Shown: piece by piece, positions 60,132-64,000 of the stretch
How positions within the stretch are numbered: position 1 is the first letter of the stretch
Layout of the letters: every line of letters starts with the position of its first letter
Source of the DNA: Burkholderia cepacia
GTDB lineage: Bacteria; Pseudomonadota; Gammaproteobacteria; Burkholderiales; Burkholderiaceae
Assembly: GCF_001039005.1 (NCBI RefSeq)
Contig: NZ_LDWR01000050.1
Location: forward strand, 1-64,000
Direction of reading: 5' to 3'
DNA: 64,000 nucleotides
The notes under the pieces: generated by a model
Databases searched by the model: none
Seen by the model: the letters and a program-made list of their open reading frames with translations, nothing else
Told to the model about the DNA's origin: nothing
Position numbers and translations under genes: made by a program

Positions 60132-60431
60132 TCAAGCCTGGGTAGCCGTTGCCGCGATCTGAAATCGAGCACGGTCCTTGCCCTCGATCCACGCCGGCGG
60201 CCGCCCTCGACCACTCCACGTGGCACCGGATTCGGGATCACGGTACTTCGCAGGCGGTCGTTGCCGCGTCTGCACGCGCGTGACGCCGTAGATCTCCTGT
60301 GACGTGATATCGAATTCGCCGACCATGCGTTTGATCTCGACGAGTGCGGTAGTTCGAGCGTTCGCTTTGGCCGCGTCAATTTGAGCATCGAGAGCTTCGC
60401 GCTGCGCGAGGAGTGCTTGATACGTCGACAT
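60132..60431 (-). CDS. H-NS-family histone-like DNA-binding protein
   Basis: The 99-residue protein has the H-NS/BpH3-type arrangement of beta-proteobacteria: an N-terminal coiled-coil oligomerisation helix (STYQALLAQREALDAQIDAAK, residues 2-22, then IKRMVGEF), a linker, and the C-terminal DNA-binding loop KYRDPESGATWSGRGRPPAW (residues 63-82) with the GRGRPP core that inserts into the minor groove of AT-rich DNA. GGAGAGACC sits before the ATG at 60431. It lies between the two-partner secretion island and the T6SS genes, both typical targets of H-NS silencing. The frame runs on further upstream, but that part is only the reverse of other sequence. Confidence 0.9.
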   Translation of the reverse strand: MSTYQALLAQREALDAQIDAAKANARTTALVEIKRMVGEFDITSQEIYGVTRVQTRQRPPAKYRDPESGATWSGRGRPPAWIEGKDRARFQIAATATQA

Positions 60432-60489
60432 CGGTCTCTCCTGTGAGAAATTCGAAACAGGCATCGCTTGCGTGGCCGCTCTTGCATGA

Positions 60490-60519
60490 ACCCGAATATC
60501 AAGTACTCGGATATCAAGT
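60490..60519. repeat. tandem duplicate 15-bp repeat upstream of the H-NS-family gene
   Basis: Two adjacent copies, ACCCGAATATCAAGT (60490-60504) and ACTCGGATATCAAGT (60505-60519), differ at 2 of 15 bases. On the minus strand they read ACTTGATATYCGRGT, 59-88 bases upstream of the start codon, within the probable promoter. They look like a pair of regulator sites or a self-regulatory element; the rest of 60432-60642 contains nothing I can support. Confidence 0.5.
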
Positions 60520-60642
60520 CGCAATCCAGACAGGCTTACACGGCCGGCCGTGTGCTTCAGGTCGCGAATACGTATCGTGTGTCGATCCGACTTCGACGTA
60601 CGCGCCCAACCGTCACCGCGGCCATGTTGTTTTTCAGTGCGG

Positions 60643-61746
60643 TCACGAACCGTCTTCCTCTTCCCACTGCACCAGAAGCTCGGCCGGAATCGCCTTGACG
60701 ACCTCGGCGTAGCGTTTGCCGACGAACTGCTCGGCGCGTTTGAGTAGCACCGGAATTGGGCTGCTCGGTTCGTGATTTTCGAACCATGTCCGCGCGGCGC
60801 GAATCGTCGCAAGCGCGGAGTCGCGATCGGACGGCACGGAGTTCATTAGGGGCGGGGCACAGTCAGGATCGCTCGCCGATACGGGATGCGCCGGTGCGGT
60901 CGGCGTTATCGTGTCGTCTTGCGACGATGTGTCGGCCATCGCGGTCGGGGCGGGAATCGTATCGGGCGGTTCGACCGAATCGGCGTGCGTGGGCAAGCCC
61001 AACCTGTCGAGTAGTCGCGCCAGCGTCGAAAGGTCTGGCTGGAACGATTCGAGATGATCGTTGCACCACGCGTTGATCGTGGCGAGATCTGCGATCGTAT
61101 CGTCGATGCCTTCGATCGTTGCCGGTTGCAGCATACGCAGATCCTGCAACTGCTGGACGACGGAATCGGGCGAGAGCGCATCGGCCGGACGCGGATGCGC
61201 GAACGCGCGCTCGACGTCGCGCACCTGCAGGCGGGTAACTGTCGACTTCATCAGCACGATTTCTCGCACATCGGCCAGCAACCCGTCGGGATCCGACAGC
61301 GCTTGCAACGCGTTCATCCGCATTTCCAGCGCCGCGTCGCGATCGCTGTCGGCGCTCGTCTGTGGATGGATATCATCCGGAAACGCTTGCACCCAGGCGG
61401 CCAGTAGCGCGATGCCGTCGGTCAGGCCCGTCACACCGCCGAGACGTGTGCGGCAACGCGTATACAGCACGGCGACACGCAAATCCTTCGTGCGCATCAT
61501 GAGCCGCCGGCAATCCCGTTCGATTTCGCTCCAGTTGAGCGGATCGGGCACGCCCACGAACGCGCCGTACTGTACGTCCTGTTTGAGGGTGACACGGGAA
61601 AACAGCACGACGAAATCGTGGTCGTATTCGAGATCCGGGCCGCAGGGCGCATCGTCGCTCACGGGCGCGAGCCAGTCGAAATGCGGCACATTCGTGACGG
61701 CGATCTGGCCCTGTCTGCGGGGCGCCGAGGATTGCCTTTTGCTCAT
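60643..61746 (-). CDS. tssA: type VI secretion protein TssA (ImpA-N domain)
   Basis: The 367-residue protein has an N-terminal ImpA_N domain (DDAPCGPDLEYDHDF near residues 29-43, DWLAPVS before it), a linker rich in acidic, threonine and proline residues (near 235-290), and a C-terminal helical part (SPIPVLLKRAEQFVGKRYAEVVKAIP) that contains the SPIP-x-LL-x-RA block typical of TssA. TssA caps and primes the contractile sheath during T6SS assembly in the cytosol. AGGAACTGACC precedes the ATG at 61746. It is the last of three T6SS genes in the window (tssF, tssG, tssA), 2 bases after the tssG stop, and it is followed by a 211-base gap before the H-NS gene. Confidence 0.9.
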   Translation of the reverse strand: MSKRQSSAPRRQGQIAVTNVPHFDWLAPVSDDAPCGPDLEYDHDFVVLFSRVTLKQDVQYGAFVGVPDPLNWSEIERDCRRLMMRTKDLRVAVLYTRCRTRLGGVTGLTDGIALLAAWVQAFPDDIHPQTSADSDRDAALEMRMNALQALSDPDGLLADVREIVLMKSTVTRLQVRDVERAFAHPRPADALSPDSVVQQLQDLRMLQPATIEGIDDTIADLATINAWCNDHLESFQPDLSTLARLLDRLGLPTHADSVEPPDTIPAPTAMADTSSQDDTITPTAPAHPVSASDPDCAPPLMNSVPSDRDSALATIRAARTWFENHEPSSPIPVLLKRAEQFVGKRYAEVVKAIPAELLVQWEEEDGS

Positions 61747-61748
61747 GG

Positions 61749-62816
61749 TCAGTTCCTGGTATCGGTGACACGGCGATCGACGTGCCGCACATAACGTTCG
61801 GGCTCGAATCGCATGCCGATAACGGGCTTGCGCGGGTCCGGGCGCCCCAGCCATCCGGACCATCCGATGCGCTGCCGGCCGCCCATGACCGCCGGCGGCG
61901 CACTCTTCGGCTTGATCCGCAGCTCAAGCTCCCATTCCAGCTCGTAACCGACGAACGCTCGCACCCACTCGATGAGCCGAGGCAGATCCTCGCCCTGCGG
62001 CGTGAAGCGCAGATAGGCATCTAGATCGACCGGGCCGATCACGATGCGAAAGCGGTGCTGGCGATCGGGTGCGACGCGGCCGAGCATCGCGCCTTGCCCC
62101 ATCGTTGCCGCCTTCCCCGGACGGCCCATGCGGCCGAGGTCGGCGGGGTCGATCTCGATCCAGTGAAATACATTCTCCTGGATCGCAACGGGCACGCCGA
62201 AGTAGCGTTCGAGCGTGGCACGCAGACCGTCCGGATTGCGTGCTTCGCGCACGAGGTGCGCGGAGGCCGCGAGACGGGCGTGCGAGGGCAGCGGGCGCCG
62301 GCTGATTTCGCCGATGTCGTGCCCGACGAGGCTCGCGACGTAGAACGAAAACCGCTCGTTGTCCTTCCGGTCGAGCCCGGCGGTGGACTGGGACGACGCC
62401 CACGCGCGATAGAGGAGCGTGAAGAAGCGGTGATGGAAGAGATCAAAAAAATCGATCGTCGTCGTATCTCGCCGGCTGTCCTCGCGATCCTTCGCGATCT
62501 CGGTCACGTGGATCGGCAGCGGGCCATTGGGGCCAAGCATCCCGAGGCCGAACAGCCGCACCTTCAGTCGCCCGTCGGCTTCGTGCGCGTTGGCAACTTC
62601 GCGCGGCGCGAACGCCAGGCTCGGCTGCTGGCCGAGCCGGAACGGTTCCGAACGAGGCCGACGTGCGGTGCCGATCGGATCGATCGCCGGATTCGCGCCG
62701 ATGCGTCGCAATAGCGACAGGAAACCGAAACGCCAGGGCTCGCACTGCAAGTGTTCGAGCAGCTCTGGCGACAGCGCGCTGTCTCGCAGCAGCGCCGGCA
62801 GCGTCGCGCGTTTCAT
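61749..62816 (-). CDS. tssG: type VI secretion baseplate protein TssG
   Basis: The 355-residue baseplate wedge protein begins MKRATLPALL and shows the family blocks PWRFGFLSLLRRIGA (near 27-41), RLFGLGMLGPNGPLPIHVTE (near 89-108) and NVFHWIEIDPADLGRMG. TssG with TssF and TssE forms the T6SS baseplate wedge that docks the sheath on the membrane complex. Its ATG overlaps the TssF stop as ATGA (62816), and its stop is 2 bases before the TssA start. The frame runs further upstream on the minus strand, but only from this methionine does it match the family and normal length. Confidence 0.92.
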   Translation of the reverse strand: MKRATLPALLRDSALSPELLEHLQCEPWRFGFLSLLRRIGANPAIDPIGTARRPRSEPFRLGQQPSLAFAPREVANAHEADGRLKVRLFGLGMLGPNGPLPIHVTEIAKDREDSRRDTTTIDFFDLFHHRFFTLLYRAWASSQSTAGLDRKDNERFSFYVASLVGHDIGEISRRPLPSHARLAASAHLVREARNPDGLRATLERYFGVPVAIQENVFHWIEIDPADLGRMGRPGKAATMGQGAMLGRVAPDRQHRFRIVIGPVDLDAYLRFTPQGEDLPRLIEWVRAFVGYELEWELELRIKPKSAPPAVMGGRQRIGWSGWLGRPDPRKPVIGMRFEPERYVRHVDRRVTDTRN

Positions 62817-64000
62817 CACAGGACTCCGCGTGCGCCCGTGCGTACCGGCCAGCGGGCAATGCGCCCGCGCTGCATCGAATGCAGTTCGGTCTGCGTAAAG
62901 CTGTTGACCGATACGTGCCGTGCGAGCCAGTGCTCGAGGATCGTGCCGAACAGATAGGGGCTCACGCCGGAGAAGCCGGTCTCGTCGACCGTCAGCACGC
63001 ACTCGACGCCGCGCCCGAACGTCATCGGGCCGGTCCCCGGCAGCTTGCGCGTCACCGGGCGCGTCTTGACGCCGACCAGGCTTTCGACTTGCCGGTTTTG
63101 CGCGGAGTCGTCTTCCGCGAGGTACAGACGCAGCAGATCGCGCAGCCCCTGACCGCCTTCGCGGTGATCGAGATCGTCCAGCGGCAGGTAGTTGAAGTTG
63201 AGTTGGCGGATCAGGCGCCACGCCATGTCCCGCTCGGCATACGGCGGTAGCGGCGCGCTCGGTGGCCGGATGAGGCCGATGCTTTCCACCGGCGCGGACT
63301 CGGCGGTCTCCAGATCGCGCACGCCGTCGCGCGGCACGAGCGTGGCCAGATCCCGGTTGGTCAGGAGCGCGTCGACGGACAGGAAGCGAAGGCTTTCCGC
63401 GTAAGGGGCCTCGTTCTGGTCGACGAGCGAGAGAAACACTTCGGTGCCGACGTAAGGCGTACGTGTGCCATAACGACGCGAGGAATGGGACACGAGGCGC
63501 TGTTCACGCCGCATCGAGAAATAACGCCCGTGATTGCCTTCGTCGTTGTTCAGTGTCTGGTAGAGCGGACGGAATTCAAGCTCGTCGGATGTCAGGGCCA
63601 CCTGCCCGTACACGGTCTCCACCGAAAACACCTCGTAGTCGAGCGGCGCCAGTCGAGCCGGCACGAGGTGAAACTCGGTTTCGCGCGGTGAGATCTCGAT
63701 CCGGTCGGTATGCTTGCTGAAGAGATTGATGACCGGCGTGCAGAACAGCGCGAAGCGTGACGCATCGACGAGGTTTGCGAGCTCGGCCGGCGAGCGGTCG
63801 AGCAGCACGACGATCTCGATCTCGCGGCTGTCAGTGCGTGCAAAGCCTTCGGCAAGGCCGGTCAACGCAAAGAACCAGAACCGCGCGGGACACGCGAAGT
63901 ACTCGTGCAACAGGTTGTGCCCGTGGAACTTCGCCCAAGTGAGCGGCAACAGGTGTTGATCGGTGCGCAAACCTTCGTGCTCCACTGCGCCTTGCGTGAC
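62816..64000 (-). CDS. tssF: type VI secretion baseplate protein TssF (N-terminus outside the window)
   Basis: The C-terminal 394 codons of TssF, with the gene running off the right edge in frame; the full protein is normally about 600 residues. Visible family features include NLLHEYFACPARFWFFALTGL near the left of the fragment, RPLYQTLNNDEGNHGRYFSMRRE, and the C-terminal FGRGVECVLTVDETGFSGVSPYLFG, followed by LARHVSVNSFTQTELHS. Its stop overlaps the TssG start by one base pair of codons (ATGA). TssF is a component of the baseplate wedge. The presence of tssF, tssG and tssA in this order indicates that the rest of a T6SS cluster lies to the right of the window. Confidence 0.92.
   Translation of the reverse strand, partial: VTQGAVEHEGLRTDQHLLPLTWAKFHGHNLLHEYFACPARFWFFALTGLAEGFARTDSREIEIVVLLDRSPAELANLVDASRFALFCTPVINLFSKHTDRIEISPRETEFHLVPARLAPLDYEVFSVETVYGQVALTSDELEFRPLYQTLNNDEGNHGRYFSMRREQRLVSHSSRRYGTRTPYVGTEVFLSLVDQNEAPYAESLRFLSVDALLTNRDLATLVPRDGVRDLETAESAPVESIGLIRPPSAPLPPYAERDMAWRLIRQLNFNYLPLDDLDHREGGQGLRDLLRLYLAEDDSAQNRQVESLVGVKTRPVTRKLPGTGPMTFGRGVECVLTVDETGFSGVSPYLFGTILEHWLARHVSVNSFTQTELHSMQRGRIARWPVRTGARGVL

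Noticed and set aside
1..64000. Search for tRNA, rRNA, CRISPR arrays, riboswitches, complete insertion sequences and att sites
   Set aside because: Nothing with the required sequence or structure was seen by eye; a tRNAscan, Rfam and ISfinder run would be decisive.

Overview
The window is about 66% GC with strong G/C preference at third codon positions. Gene content (sulfonate/sulfone-type FMN monooxygenases, Burkholderia-type two-partner secretion/CDI genes, a type VI secretion locus, many LysR and AraC regulators) points to a Burkholderia, most likely of the cepacia complex, probably from a secondary chromosome. Species cannot be fixed from the sequence alone.

Layout. (1) 1-13.3 kb: a sulfur-scavenging region. 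It holds two luciferase-family monooxygenases, a ribose-type ABC importer (ATPase, permease, binding protein), an OsmC protein and an MFS transporter on the plus strand. A DszA/DmoA-like plus DszC-like monooxygenase pair lies on the minus strand, and a second DszC-like gene on the plus strand. At least three of these units share one promoter architecture, with -10 boxes at identical distance from a common upstream motif, suggesting a single sulfur-starvation regulon. (2) 13.5-14.1 kb: a GNAT acetyltransferase. (3) 14.1-22.4 kb: a LysR regulator divergent from a tightly packed seven-gene operon. The operon encodes an argininosuccinate-lyase-like C-N lyase, a polar amino-acid ABC importer, two polysaccharide-deacetylase-family proteins and an MmgE/PrpD protein. 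The combination of a C-N lyase with an MmgE/PrpD protein resembles iminodisuccinate-type aminopolycarboxylate degradation and is the most interesting metabolic proposal here. (4) 22.5-24.8 kb: an OmpR-type two-component system. (5) 24.8-36.1 kb: lipid metabolism. It contains two AraC-type regulators, an AhpD-like protein, a broken HAD phosphatase, an acyl-CoA ligase, and a beta-oxidation operon (acyl-CoA dehydrogenase, ETF-quinone oxidoreductase, thiolase, 3-hydroxyacyl-CoA dehydrogenase) closed by a strong terminator. (6) 36.3-40.2 kb: a HypT-like LysR regulator, a dicarboxylate/amino-acid symporter and a double-domain aspartate/glutamate racemase.

(7) 40.2-60 kb: a large two-partner secretion island. 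It carries a 2798-residue CdiA/FHA-like exoprotein with a variable C-terminal domain, a small candidate immunity gene, and a displaced frameshifted CdiA C-terminal module followed by a lipoprotein. A second short FHA-domain protein, a 44-residue membrane peptide, one TpsB transporter, a parvulin-type isomerase, an unknown exported protein and a 960-residue SEL1-repeat protein follow. All intact genes lie on the plus strand, with several overlapping or nearly touching. (8) 60-64 kb: a fragment of a 3-hydroxyacyl-CoA dehydrogenase gene, an H-NS-family gene with a tandem 15-bp repeat upstream, and the minus-strand end of a type VI secretion cluster (tssF, tssG, tssA), with tssF running off the window.

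No rRNA, tRNA, CRISPR array, complete insertion sequence or replication origin was recognised. Coordinates of starts were chosen from family alignment by memory, Shine-Dalgarno-like sequences and overlaps; alternatives are given where the choice is uncertain.
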